Below are positions 9,432-22,342 of a DNA stretch of 42,000 nt, one piece after another. Positions within the stretch are counted from its first letter, which is position 1. Each line of letters starts with the position of its first letter. The translations under genes were made by a program, and so were the position numbers. The DNA is from Rhodopila sp. (GTDB lineage Bacteria; Pseudomonadota; Alphaproteobacteria; Acetobacterales; Acetobacteraceae). Under the pieces are notes generated by a model. The model did no database searches and was not told where the DNA came from. It saw only the letters and a program-made list of their open reading frames with translations. The DNA lies in NCBI GenBank assembly GCA_025355085.1, contig JANXLQ010000114.1, forward strand, positions 1-42,000, given 5' to 3'.

Positions 9432-11470
9432 TGCCTTGGTCTCTCCGCCGCGACGAAATCTATGCGGCGGGCGACGGCTTCGTCCTGCAACACGGCGTCG
9501 GCCGGCATCGGCAATCTGCGGCGCCAGTTTGGATGTTCGGACACCGTGCCCGGCAGGTTGGGCTGTTCGACCTGACCCAACAAATCCTCAAGCGGGATCA
9601 AAGACAACGGCACTTCCGTTTTTGCAACAAAACGAACGGCGGCATCGACCACGCGATCTGTTTCTTCCGGACCCGGGACAGCTCCCTCTCCAACGTGTTC
9701 CCGCACGAACGCGTTCCACAGGCGGGGGCGGTCCTGTTCACGTTCATGGCGCACGGTGTCCGGATCGACGCCCTCACCCAGACGGCCGAACCGATGGCGA
9801 ACATCGATATCGTTGCCCTTCCACCAACCGGCGACCGTCGGCAGGTCGTGGGTGGAGGTCATCGCCACATCGGTGCTTCCCCAGCCCCGGGACGGAACAA
9901 ACCCGGTATGGGAGTCACGTTCGAACCACAGGACGCGCATGCCATGGATACCGCTTTGTTCAAGCATTTCGTGGAAACCCTCGGGCACCGTTCCAAGGTC
10001 TTCGCCTATCACGACCACGTTGTGACGCACCGATTCCAGGGCGAGCAGCCGCAATAAATCGGCCACCGGATAATTGAGATAAGCGCCATCGGCCGGTGAT
10101 GCACCTTCTGGGATCAGCCATAGCCGCGCCAAACCCATTGCGTGATCGACGCGGATGCCGCCCACGTTGCACATTGCCGCGCGCAGGGTCGCGAGGAACG
10201 GTGCAAATCCGTTTTCCTCCAGCGCGCGGGGGGAAAATCCGGTCAGTCCCCAATCCTGCCCGTTCGGGTTCAGCAGGTCTGGCGGCGCGCCGATGGTCAA
10301 ACCAAGCAAGATGTCGCTCTGCCTGCTCCAGGCATGGCTGCCGTTCGGGTCCATGCCCACGGCAAGGTCACCAATCAAGCCGATGCGCATGCCCGCCTGC
10401 CGCGCTACGTTCTGTGCCGCCGCCACGGACCTGTTGGAAATCCATTGCAGGAATTGGTGAAACAAAACCTCGTCGGGTTGCGAGGCGGCAAAGAACGCAA
10501 CGGCGGAGCCTCTTGGATCGCGCAGATCCCCGGGCCATGACCGCCAGTCCCGTTGCGGCATGCGCGTGGCTTGTAATGCCTCAAAACACGCATGTTCCAG
10601 CAGCAATGCGCCGCCATCCGCCCGGAACCGCGCAAAATCCGCGCCCAGCGGTCCGTCCCAGTCTGGTCCGTCCAGGAATGAATCGAACAGTTTTCGCAAC
10701 AGGGCGTATTTGGCCGGGGATGCTGCCGGCCAGTCGATCAGACCGTTCGATGGCGGCGCTTCGTCACCGGCGCCCTGTCCGAACACCAACTTCGGCGCCG
10801 CATGCAGTGGGTTAAGAAACAACCGGCTGGAAGGCGCGTAGGGGCCGAACCGGGTGGGGTCGGCCGCGTACAGGGCATGCATCGGGCTCAGCGCAATGGC
10901 GTCGGCGCCTTTTGAACCGGCCGCCCTCGCCAAATCCGCCGCGCCGGCCAAATCGCCGATGCCGACATCTCCGGGATGACTCAACCCATAGAGTTGCGCC
11001 GACAATCCCCATAGTCGAGCATCCGGAACGACATCCTCTATCGACCGGCATCGTGCAGGCGACACGGCCAAGACGATTTCACGGTCTTCAACCCTCAGCC
11101 GGTGGTAGCCAATTTCTGCAATCGCCGGTATACGCAACCGCCCCCTTGCCGGCAACAGCACGATTTGCCGGGTTTCGCCGCGTTCCAGCAGCAGTTCCGC
11201 CGGTTGCGACTGATTGCCCCCCACATCCAGGCGTGTCGGACGTCCCGCAACCGCGGTTACCAGCGGCGGCAGGTCCGCCAGGCTACTGCGCCTGGCCAGC
11301 AACCGGCGACTGAAGGACACTTCGCGGCTGGTATCGGCGGGCAGCCCAAGCGCGGCCAGGACACGCTTCAACACCTCTACCGTAACGACCCGAGGGCGTC
11401 CCGCGTAATCCTGCCATTCCACGGCAATTCCAGCCCGCCGGGCCAGATCTTTCAGGACTTCGTCGCTCAT
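9428..11470 (-). CDS. malQ: 4-alpha-glucanotransferase (amylomaltase)
   Basis: GGIRVDHAMGLARLWLIPEGASPADGAYLNYP, VVIGEDLGTVPEGF, TSTHDLPTVAGWW motifs. Confidence 0.95.
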   Translation of the reverse strand: MSDEVLKDLARRAGIAVEWQDYAGRPRVVTVEVLKRVLAALGLPADTSREVSFSRRLLARRSSLADLPPLVTAVAGRPTRLDVGGNQSQPAELLLERGETRQIVLLPARGRLRIPAIAEIGYHRLRVEDREIVLAVSPARCRSIEDVVPDARLWGLSAQLYGLSHPGDVGIGDLAGAADLARAAGSKGADAIALSPMHALYAADPTRFGPYAPSSRLFLNPLHAAPKLVFGQGAGDEAPPSNGLIDWPAASPAKYALLRKLFDSFLDGPDWDGPLGADFARFRADGGALLLEHACFEALQATRMPQRDWRSWPGDLRDPRGSAVAFFAASQPDEVLFHQFLQWISNRSVAAAQNVARQAGMRIGLIGDLAVGMDPNGSHAWSRQSDILLGLTIGAPPDLLNPNGQDWGLTGFSPRALEENGFAPFLATLRAAMCNVGGIRVDHAMGLARLWLIPEGASPADGAYLNYPVADLLRLLALESVRHNVVVIGEDLGTVPEGFHEMLEQSGIHGMRVLWFERDSHTGFVPSRGWGSTDVAMTSTHDLPTVAGWWKGNDIDVRHRFGRLGEGVDPDTVRHEREQDRPRLWNAFVREHVGEGAVPGPEETDRVVDAAVRFVAKTEVPLSLIPLEDLLGQVEQPNLPGTVSEHPNWRRRLPMPADAVLQDEAVARRIDFVAAERPRQ

Positions 11471-13179
11471 GCGGCAACCTCCAGATACGCGGCTGTCATC
11501 GGCCCGGTTTGACCAGTCGAATACAGCAAGCGTCCGGCCGGTGGGTCCACCGGCACGGTCTCCGATCCTAAATTTGTTACGATCGTTAGTTTGGCGCCAT
11601 CACCCATTAACCACCTGGCCAGAACAGCTTTCGGCCCGATCGCATCGGCCCCTATAGATCTGGCACCCGGCAACCGAGGCACCACTTCCTTCATGCGAAG
11701 CGCGATCAGGTGCTGATAAAATGCAAACCGTTCCGGCGAGTCCGGTCGCGGAATGGAATCCGTGAACGTTGCGGCAGCATTCGGGTCCGGGATACGTTCG
11801 CGGTGTTCGGGATCGGTGAAGTGGGCAAATCCCGCGAACTCCTGCCGCCGTCCCTCGCGCACCGCATCCGCCAGTTCGTCATGATGATCGGTAAAGAACA
11901 GGAATGGGGTCCGCGATCCGAACTCCTCCCCCATGAACAGCAGAGGTATCTGCGGACACAGTATCTGGAGTGCAATCGCCGCGTCCATCTCCTTCGCCCC
12001 CGCCAACGACGTCAACCTTTCCCCAAATGCCCGGTTGCCTGTCTGATCATGGTTTTGGAGAAACAAAACGTGAGCATAAGGTGGCAACGCGCCGCTGGGT
12101 TCGCCACGCGGTCCCTTCAGGTAGGATGAGTGCTCACCTTGAAAAACCCAACCCTCCGCCAGGACGCGCGCCAGTTTCGCGGCCGGATCGTCGATGTAAT
12201 CGGCATAGTAACCACCATCCTCACCGGTCAATAACACATGCAGCACGTTATGGCCGTCATCATTCCACTGTGCATCGATGGATTTGCGCAACAGCGAAGC
12301 AGCGTTGTGGTGTTCCATGACCAGATGCACATGCCGGTCGCAGGCCGCCCGCACCGCCGCTGCCATTTCCTCCACCCAATCCTGCTCTTGAATGGCATGC
12401 AAGGCGTCGAACCGCAGACCGTCGAAGCGATATTCCGTCAGCCACATCAGAACGTTGCAGGTAAAAAAATCGCGTACTTCTCGCCTACGGAAGTCTATCG
12501 CCGGCCCCCAGGGCGTGTTGACGTCAGCACGGAAGAACTGCGGCGCGTACGCTCCCATATAATTTCCATCGGGACCAAAATGGTTATAGACCACATCGAG
12601 GAATACCATCAGACCCAGGCCGTGGGCGGTATCGATTAAAGCTTTCAGGTCGCTTGGCGATCCATAGGTGCGATCGGGCGCATAGGGCAGAACTCCATCG
12701 TAACCCCAATTGCGTTTGCCGGGAAAATCGGCGATCGGCATTAGTTCGACTGCCGTAACGCCCAGGGCATGAAGCCGAGGCAGATCTTCGCGCAGCGCGG
12801 AAAAGCCCCCGGCAGCACCGACGTGAATTTCGTATATCACAACCTCGGTCCAGGGGCGTCCGCGCCAGCCGGGATGCTTCCACTCGTAAGCACCGGTGCC
12901 GACCACGCTCGCGTCATGAACATCGCCCGCCTGTCCGGCCGATGCCGGGTCTGGCACCATCGATCCGTCGGCCAGCCGGTATTTGTAACGTGTTCCATCC
13001 GGCACGCGGGCCGTCGCCTCGAACCAACCATCGGTGGATCGCTGCATTGGTGCCAGGTCACCGCCCTCAAACGCGACAGACACTGTTTCCTGGGCCGGCG
13101 CCCAGAGCCTGAATCTGACGGAACCGTCAGGCAGCCGGCTGGCGCCAAATCCGCAGGCGGAGTTTAATACATGCACCAT
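11467..13179 (-). CDS. treZ: Malto-oligosyltrehalose trehalohydrolase
   Basis: CGFGASRLPDGSVRFRLWAPAQETVSVAFEGG; GLRFDALHAI; FLQNHDQTGNRAFGERL; LFMGEEFGSRTPFLFFTDHHDELADAVREGRRQEF. Internal ATG at 13179 preceded by AGGAAGGCGGAT chosen over the ORF start at 13302. Confidence 0.95.
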   Translation of the reverse strand: MVHVLNSACGFGASRLPDGSVRFRLWAPAQETVSVAFEGGDLAPMQRSTDGWFEATARVPDGTRYKYRLADGSMVPDPASAGQAGDVHDASVVGTGAYEWKHPGWRGRPWTEVVIYEIHVGAAGGFSALREDLPRLHALGVTAVELMPIADFPGKRNWGYDGVLPYAPDRTYGSPSDLKALIDTAHGLGLMVFLDVVYNHFGPDGNYMGAYAPQFFRADVNTPWGPAIDFRRREVRDFFTCNVLMWLTEYRFDGLRFDALHAIQEQDWVEEMAAAVRAACDRHVHLVMEHHNAASLLRKSIDAQWNDDGHNVLHVLLTGEDGGYYADYIDDPAAKLARVLAEGWVFQGEHSSYLKGPRGEPSGALPPYAHVLFLQNHDQTGNRAFGERLTSLAGAKEMDAAIALQILCPQIPLLFMGEEFGSRTPFLFFTDHHDELADAVREGRRQEFAGFAHFTDPEHRERIPDPNAAATFTDSIPRPDSPERFAFYQHLIALRMKEVVPRLPGARSIGADAIGPKAVLARWLMGDGAKLTIVTNLGSETVPVDPPAGRLLYSTGQTGPMTAAYLEVAA

Positions 13180-13250
13180 ATCCGCCTTCCTCGCCCAAGC
13201 TGCGGAACCCATTGCCGTTGGGTCCCGGTTCGTTTTCGTCAAGCACTGAC

Positions 13251-13260
13251 AACAATTGTT
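13251..13260. promoter_or_regulatory. Perfect 10-bp palindrome AACAATTGTT in the glgB-treZ gap
   Basis: Directly read; lies in the 168-bp gap, the largest spacer within the operon after the first gene. Confidence 0.3.
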
Positions 13261-13347
13261 CGTCCCTTCCGTTCCTTTGGTCGAAACATATTCTCGCAGC
13301 ATCTCCGAAAGCGGTACGAATAAATCCGGACGGCAGAAAATGTATGG

Positions 13348-15542
<2,195 letters not shown>

Positions 15543-15546
<4 letters not shown>

Positions 15547-18500
15547 GCAACAGCCTCAGGTCCAAGCAGAAGCCGTGTCCGGCGTGCCAATCCATGCAGC
15601 GGAACATCGATCCAGGCCGGCCTGTTGGCTGCCTCATAGACCACCTCGTACGCTGCCTTCTCGATCAAGAACAAATCGAGCAACTCCATTTTGACCGTAA
15701 TAAGCGCCTGCTCCCCATCCGATGCAACCGCTTCTCGATAACCCGTCAGAAACGCCTCGGTTGCCCGTTCGACGAAACCCTCCAGGAACAGGCTCACCTG
15801 CTCATCCGCCAGATGGGCGTGGCTGGCCAGGCTGCGCCGCTTGACCATGGCGGCGGCATAATCGAACGACCGGATCATGCCGGCGACATCGCGCAACGGA
15901 TGGTCTTTGCGGCGGCGAAGTTCCACCGGTTTGACCGGTTCGCCCTCAAAATCGATGATGGCGACGTCGCCGCCGCACACCAGCACCTGACCCAGATGCA
16001 TGTCGCCATGGATACGGCTCAGACCGGTTCCGGAGGCACCTTGCGCCAGTGCGGTCAGAGTATCGAACAGGGCCGGCCTGGCACCTTGCATGAACGCGCG
16101 GTCTGGCTCTTCCGTCGCCTCCATGACCTGATACGCCGCCACCAATTGGTTTCGCGCGCGTTCGGCGAAAGACGCTGCCGTTGCGTCGGTTGCGGTTTCC
16201 GGGGCGAAGTCGGGGTTAGAGGTTGGGCGGCCCAAAACCAAATGCATTTCGCCGATGCGCTGACCCAGCAGCGCCGCGAAACGCACATAATCGACGTGGT
16301 TGGCGGCATCGGCGGCCGCTGCCTCGTCGCCGCTGTTGATATCGGACAGGCCGCGCAACAGCAAATCCGTCGTCCAGGTCCAGGCATCGCCCTGGTTGCG
16401 GAGGAACGCCTGCGCTATGGCCAGCGCATGGCGGGTGCCGTCCGGATCGATGCGCACCACCTCTCCCAACAAAGCCGGGGTGTTGGCGAAGCCCTGGTCG
16501 GTCAGATACCTTCCCATCTCGGCTTCCGGGTGTGGACCATCCGTCACCAAGCGGAACATTTTGATGATTGCGATGTCGCCAACGATGACCGACGAATTCG
16601 ATTGTTCCGCCGACACCCAGTTCATTTCAACACCGTCCGGCACGCTGATGTCCGCCATCCGCGCCGTCGGTTCGAACCGGATCGTGCCCCGATCGGTGGC
16701 GACGATGTCGTTCCGCGCCAGACCGGACAACACCACCCGAGGAAACGCGGGCAGCGCGAAGGCGTCGGTCAATAGTCCGACGATGGCACCGCGACGCACG
16801 CGGGCGAGGGCAAGCTGCGATTGCAACGGCGGCGCGGTTGTATCGCCCCAGGCAATACCAAGCGGCAACAGCCAGCGTGAGATACCGGAAGCCGTTTCCG
16901 TTTCGATTTCCATTAGAACCGCGTCGTTGGACGGAACCCGGGTCAACAGCGCGATGCGTACCGACAGCAGAACCTGGTCCTTCATCGCGAACCAGCGCCG
17001 TTTGGCGAGATATTGCGGCAGCACGTCTCGTTCGATCACGGCCCGGGAGGCCAGTATTGCGTCGAACAGGGAATGACGCATGACAATTGTCTGGTATTCA
17101 GGCATGGGTTCCGGCGCGGGTGTATGAAGGGATGGCCAATCGTCGGCCTCTGACAAAAGGAACCAATAGAAACCGTACGGGGGCAGCGTCAGCAAGTAAG
17201 GCAGTTGCCCGATCGGCGGAAATTGTGAATGTCCGTCGAGTTCGATTGGAACCCGCGCCTGGAACTCCGACAAGTCGAGTTCGACTGCCTGCGGTGTGCG
17301 CGACAGGTTGGCGACACACAGGATCGTAACATCCTCAAATGCGCGCAGATAGGCAAGGATCTTACGATTTTTCGGATACAGTTGGCGGTATGACCCGCGC
17401 CCGAAGACTTTGTATTGCCGCCGGATGGCAATGGTGCGCCGCATCCACATCAATAACGAATGTTGGTCGGATGCCTGGGATTCGACGTTGACGGTTTGAT
17501 AGGCGTAAAGCGGGTCCATCACCATCGGCAGCACCAACCGGGACGGATCGGCAACGCGCGAAAACCCGCCGTTACGGTCGGGCGACCACTGCATAGGCGT
17601 CCGCACCCCGTTTCGATCGCCGAGGTGGATGTTGTCCCCCATGCCAATTTCATCGCCGTAATAGATAACCGGCGTGCCCGGCATAGACAGCAGCAGGTAA
17701 TTCATCAATTCAACGCGCCGGCGGTCATGTTCCAACAGCGGGGCGAGGCGGCGGCGGATGCCGAGGTTAATCCGGGCGCGCCGGTCCGCGGCGTAGGTTT
17801 CCCAAAGGAAGTCGCGTTCGGACTCGGTAACCATCTCCAGCGTTAGCTCGTCATGATTCCGCAAGAAGATGGCCCACTGGCAGTTCGCGGGAATATCGGG
17901 TGTTTGCCGCAGTATATCGGTGATCGGAAACCGATCCTCCCGGGCGATGGCCATGTACATCCGCGGCATCAGCGGAAAGTGGAATGCCATATGGCATTCG
18001 TCGCCATCGCCAAAGTAATCCTTGGTATCCTCGGGCCACTGATTGGCCTCCGCCAGCAACATCTTGTCCGGATACAGTGCAGTCATTTCCGCCCGGATTC
18101 GTTTTAGAACCGCATGAGTTTCCGGCAGGTTTTCGTTGTTGGTACCTTCGCGTTCGACCAGATACGGCACGGCGTCCAGGCGTAGCCCGTCGATCCCCAG
18201 TTCCGCCCAGTAACGCAGCACCGACAGGATTTCACGCATCACACGCGGGTTGTCATAATTCAGGTCGGGCTGGTGATGGTAGAACCGGTGCCAGTAATAG
18301 GCCTTGGCAGTTTCGTCCCAGGTCCAGTTGGATCGTTCCGAATCGACGAAGATGATGCGGGTCCCGGCGTATTTACGGTCGTCCGTGGACCAGACGTAGA
18401 AATCCCGATACATTGACCCGGGCTTGGACATGCGGGCCCGCTGGAACCATGGATGCTGGTCGGACGTATGGTTGACCACCAACTCAGCGATCACCCGGAT

Positions 18501-18821
18501 GCCTTTATCATGCGCGGCCGCGATGAAACGCTTCACATCGGCCAACGTCCCGTAATCCGGATGCACCCCGCGATAGTCGGCGATATCGTACCCATCGTCC
18601 AGTCTGGGGGAAGGATAAAACGGCAAGAGCCAAATCGTGTTCACCCCAAGTTCCGCGATGTAGTCAAGGCGCGCGATCAGGCCGGGGAAATCGCCTATTC
18701 CATCGTTATTGCCATCGAAAAAAGATTTTATATGAAGCTGGTAAATAATGGCATCCTTATACCATAACGGATCAGCATCGGTATCGGCCAGTATCTGAGG
18801 ACGCGGATGCAGCACGTTCAT
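15543..18821 (-). CDS. treS: Trehalose synthase fused to maltokinase (TreS-Mak/Pep2)
   Basis: [59 protein letters not shown]-terminal kinase-like [57 protein letters not shown] at 18821 follows glgE TGA by 1 nt. Confidence 0.95.
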
Positions 18822-18822
18822 G

Positions 18823-21800
18823 TCAAGGCGCCTCAAGCCGCCATATATTGAACGGTAGATCGGCCGGGTCCAGACGGATACGTTGATATTTGCCGAACCA
18901 CATGAATTTTCCCCCGCGCATCAGGTTTGTCACCGAAATCGGTGCGTCGTCCGGCAATCCAAACGCCCACAGAGGCACCTCGATATCCGCTTCCTGTACG
19001 ACATGGGGATCGAGGCTGACGGCCACCAGGACCATACTGCCGTCTATTGAATCACATTTTCCGTACAGAATGACCTGATCGTTGTACGCCGGATAGAACG
19101 TCAGGCCGAGATGCGATTGCAAAGCCGGATGTTGCCGCCTGATCCGGTTCAACGCAGCGATTTCCGCAACAATGTTATTAGGCTGGACGTAGTTCCTCGG
19201 CCTGATCTCATACTTCTCAGAATCCAGGTATTCCTCCCGTCCCGGCAGCGCCGCCGCCTCGCAGACCTCAAACCCCGAATAAATCCCCCATAAACCCGAC
19301 AACGTCGCAGCCAGCGATGCTCGGATCAAAAAACCGGGCCGGCCAGAAGTCTGAAGGAAAACCGGATTGATATCAGGCGTATTGACGAAAAAATTCGGCC
19401 GGAAAAAATCCGCCGCCGGCAGGGTGGTAAGTTCGGTGAGGTACTCGGTGATCTCCTGTTTGGTAATGCGCCAGGTAAAATAAGTGTAGGACTGCGAAAA
19501 TCCGATCTTGGCGAGCCGGTACATCAGCTTGGGACGGGTAAATGCCTCCGAGAGAAACAACACATCCGGATGCCGGCCTTGAATGCCGGCAATCATCCAT
19601 TCCCAGAAAGGTAACGGTTTTGTGTGCGGATTATCCACGCGGAATATTTTTACCCCCTGATCGACCCAGAACTGGACCGTATCCCGCAACGCTATCCATA
19701 CGGCGGGGAAGGAGGCGTCTCCGTAGAAATCCGGATTGACGATGTCTTCATACTTCTTGGGGGGATTCTCGGCGTATCGCAAGGAGCCATCGGGTCGCCA
19801 GCGAAACCAATCGCGGTGCTGGACCACCCAGGGATGATCCGGGGCACACTGGATGGCGAAATCGAGTGCCAGTTCCAGTCCGTGGCGGCCGGCGGCATGC
19901 AGCAATACCCGGAAATCATCCAGGGTTCCCAAAGCGGGATGAATAGCATCGTGGCCACCTTCGGCACCGCCGATGGCATACGGGCTGCCAACGTCAGACA
20001 GTTCCGACTTCAGATTATTGTTGCGGCCCTTGCGATTGACTTTCCCAATGGGATGGATCGGCGGAAAATACAGGACGTCGAAGCCCATGCTTCGAATCCG
20101 CGGCAATTGGCCGATAACTGACCGGAGTGTGCCGTGGACGCCCGCATCATGTGTGGCTGACCTGGGAAATAATTCGTACCAACTGGCAAACTCGGCTGCC
20201 GGCCGATCGACCCGGACGGTGTGGACTGCGCTCCTGGCGGCGAACGGCCGTGTATCGGCACGCTGCATTTCGGCGGCCAGGTCCGCCGACAGCAGCCCCT
20301 CATGGGTCGCCTGACCAGATCGTCCCAAAGTCACCTGAACCAACTGCCGGCCTTCCAGGAGTTCCAGTGTCACATCCTGGCCCGCTGCGGCCTTGGCATG
20401 CAGATCGTAGGTGAATGTGCCCCATCGATCCCACCAGCCTTCGACCGCGTATTGAAACAAACCGATGCGGTCAGGGCGTAGCGAGGCCGCCCACCGGTCG
20501 TTCGTCAGTTTTCGCATAGGCACGCGTTGCCAGCCGGCTTCGTCCAACGGTCTCCACAGCAAATCGGCGGCCAGCACGTCATGACCGTCACTAAAGATAT
20601 CGGCACTGACATTGAAATCCCGGCCCACAACGGTTTTGGCGGGAAAATCGCCACCCGGAAGCACTGCTTCGACAGCGATGCGAGCTGACTCCGCCCACTC
20701 ACGGATCAGTTCCCGGCCACGGCTCGTGACATCCGGTTTGCGGTGGCATTGCAAAATACGAACCTCTCCGGGTCGTAACGGTCCGTCGCCCCCGTCTTCG
20801 GCGGACAATGCCGCACCGGCCGCCGCCGGCAACGGCGCCAGGGGAAAGTCGATCGTGGCCGAATGAACAATGTCGGGGTTGATCAGCACCAAGACGTCCG
20901 ACCGCATCAGGGCCGAGACCGCTGCCGCCGGCCCGGTGATCGGGCGCAGCGTTTCAACCGGCGGCAAATCCGTCGTCAGACGAATGGCGGCCGCGATATC
21001 CTGCGACAGGTCGGCTGCCCCAGCCTGCTGCGCTGCGGTAAAATCGGCTGGACCCGCCCGCGACGCATCGAAGCGGCGATTGGTGGCGAACTCAAACCCC
21101 ATTGGCAGGAACAAGCCGGAACCGGTCGCAGCGGCAATGCCAAGGGCTAAACGATACGCTTGCGCTACATCTGTATCGGGGGGCAGGTGCTGGGCCAATC
21201 GGTCGAGGAACGAGGCTTCCGGTGCGGCCAAGGCTGGAGCCACATCGCGCAGTGACTGTTCGTCGCGGAACCACGACGCCCGGTCGTCCCATTTTCCCGC
21301 AGCCGCACAAGTCAAATCGAATCCGGCGCCGACGAAATCCTCCAGATCGGCCACTCCCGGGGTCCAGGCCAGAAACAGCGCCTCCGGGAACGCGGCCGTC
21401 AGGCGGCGCCAAAACGATGCCGGGACACGATCGAGAGTCAGACAGCGAAACCCGCCGATACCAGCCGCAGTCAGCCGTTCGATAAGGACTATCCACCATT
21501 CCGTTACCGCATCCGCCACCGCGGTCTCACCGAACCGCGGCACTGCGACATCGGTCCTGTGCTGCGGCCGTCTCGGGTCGGCCATCCAACCGCCGCCGGG
21601 CGAACCGAACCAGTCGGGGTGCCGCTGGTGCAAAGGCGAGCCGATCGCCACCTGACCGGGGGCGACATCCAACATCAGCGTCAGTCCGGCGCGATCGGCC
21701 ATGTCCGCTGCCCGAGCAATGCCTTGATCGGCGGAACCGGTAAATCTAAGCGCCGGGTGCAGGCGGTCGAACGTTGCATGAACAAATATATCGCCCTGCT

Positions 21801-22011
21801 GGCCCGGCTCGAACGGCGGGGCGAGGCACACATGGCTGAAACCCATCGTGGCAATGCGGGCAAAAGCGGTTGCCCACTCGTCAAGCGGACCGGCAGCCAA
21901 TGGATGCAAATGATAAATGTTCGCAACAGCGCCACGGTCATGCCGAGGCGTTTCAGGAGCGAGCGTGCCGGACCTGAGGAGATTCATCACGCCAGAACTA
22001 ACGCCCGACAT
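18823..22011 (-). CDS. glgE: Alpha-1,4-glucan:maltose-1-phosphate maltosyltransferase with extra N-terminal GH13-like domain
   Basis: RVDRPAAEFASWYELFPRSATHDAGVHGTLRSVIGQLPRIRSMGFDVLYFPPIHPIGKVNRKGRNN; QGVKIFRVDNPHTKPLPFWEWMI; VLFLSEAFTRPKLMYRLAKIGFSQSYTYFTWR. About 427 extra N-terminal residues. Confidence 0.95.
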   Translation of the reverse strand: MSGVSSGVMNLLRSGTLAPETPRHDRGAVANIYHLHPLAAGPLDEWATAFARIATMGFSHVCLAPPFEPGQQGDIFVHATFDRLHPALRFTGSADQGIARAADMADRAGLTLMLDVAPGQVAIGSPLHQRHPDWFGSPGGGWMADPRRPQHRTDVAVPRFGETAVADAVTEWWIVLIERLTAAGIGGFRCLTLDRVPASFWRRLTAAFPEALFLAWTPGVADLEDFVGAGFDLTCAAAGKWDDRASWFRDEQSLRDVAPALAAPEASFLDRLAQHLPPDTDVAQAYRLALGIAAATGSGLFLPMGFEFATNRRFDASRAGPADFTAAQQAGAADLSQDIAAAIRLTTDLPPVETLRPITGPAAAVSALMRSDVLVLINPDIVHSATIDFPLAPLPAAAGAALSAEDGGDGPLRPGEVRILQCHRKPDVTSRGRELIREWAESARIAVEAVLPGGDFPAKTVVGRDFNVSADIFSDGHDVLAADLLWRPLDEAGWQRVPMRKLTNDRWAASLRPDRIGLFQYAVEGWWDRWGTFTYDLHAKAAAGQDVTLELLEGRQLVQVTLGRSGQATHEGLLSADLAAEMQRADTRPFAARSAVHTVRVDRPAAEFASWYELFPRSATHDAGVHGTLRSVIGQLPRIRSMGFDVLYFPPIHPIGKVNRKGRNNNLKSELSDVGSPYAIGGAEGGHDAIHPALGTLDDFRVLLHAAGRHGLELALDFAIQCAPDHPWVVQHRDWFRWRPDGSLRYAENPPKKYEDIVNPDFYGDASFPAVWIALRDTVQFWVDQGVKIFRVDNPHTKPLPFWEWMIAGIQGRHPDVLFLSEAFTRPKLMYRLAKIGFSQSYTYFTWRITKQEITEYLTELTTLPAADFFRPNFFVNTPDINPVFLQTSGRPGFLIRASLAATLSGLWGIYSGFEVCEAAALPGREEYLDSEKYEIRPRNYVQPNNIVAEIAALNRIRRQHPALQSHLGLTFYPAYNDQVILYGKCDSIDGSMVLVAVSLDPHVVQEADIEVPLWAFGLPDDAPISVTNLMRGGKFMWFGKYQRIRLDPADLPFNIWRLEAP

Positions 22012-22103
22012 GCCAAGCGGTTCCGTCGCCCGGCAATTAATCCAGGATTAGAATACCGTTAAATTCACGTTAACGCTCCCTGAGCGATGCCGAAGCGGTG
22101 GCA

Positions 22104-22289
22104 CTACTCCGCTGCGATCGATATTGGAACGAACCCGGCGTCGCGATGCATCAGATGTTCGCGGTCCAGGGCCCTGATTTCCCGGTAGATCGAATCGGTG
22201 ATCTCTCGCGGTGAGAGGGCAAACCAGGCCTGATTGTCGTGACGGCCACGCACACGGGCGTAGGCATCCTGGAAAGTATGTTCGCTCAT
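22104..22289 (-). CDS. Small 61-aa hypothetical protein, first ORF of the glgE operon
   Basis: ATG-initiated MSEHTFQDAYARVRGRHDNQAWFALSPREITDSIYREIRALDREHLMHRDAGFVPISIAAE; compositionally coding-like, co-directional and 92 bp upstream of glgE; no competing ORF. Confidence 0.6.
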   Translation of the reverse strand: MSEHTFQDAYARVRGRHDNQAWFALSPREITDSIYREIRALDREHLMHRDAGFVPISIAAE

Positions 22290-22342
22290 ATAACCCCCCG
22301 CCTCGTTTCGATCGTTCCGGCGCCCTATTGCGTGGAATGATA

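Noticed and set aside
16660-16690. GGTTCGAACC reminiscent of a tRNA T-loop
   Set aside because: Lies inside treS-mak coding sequence; no acceptor, D or anticodon stems around it.
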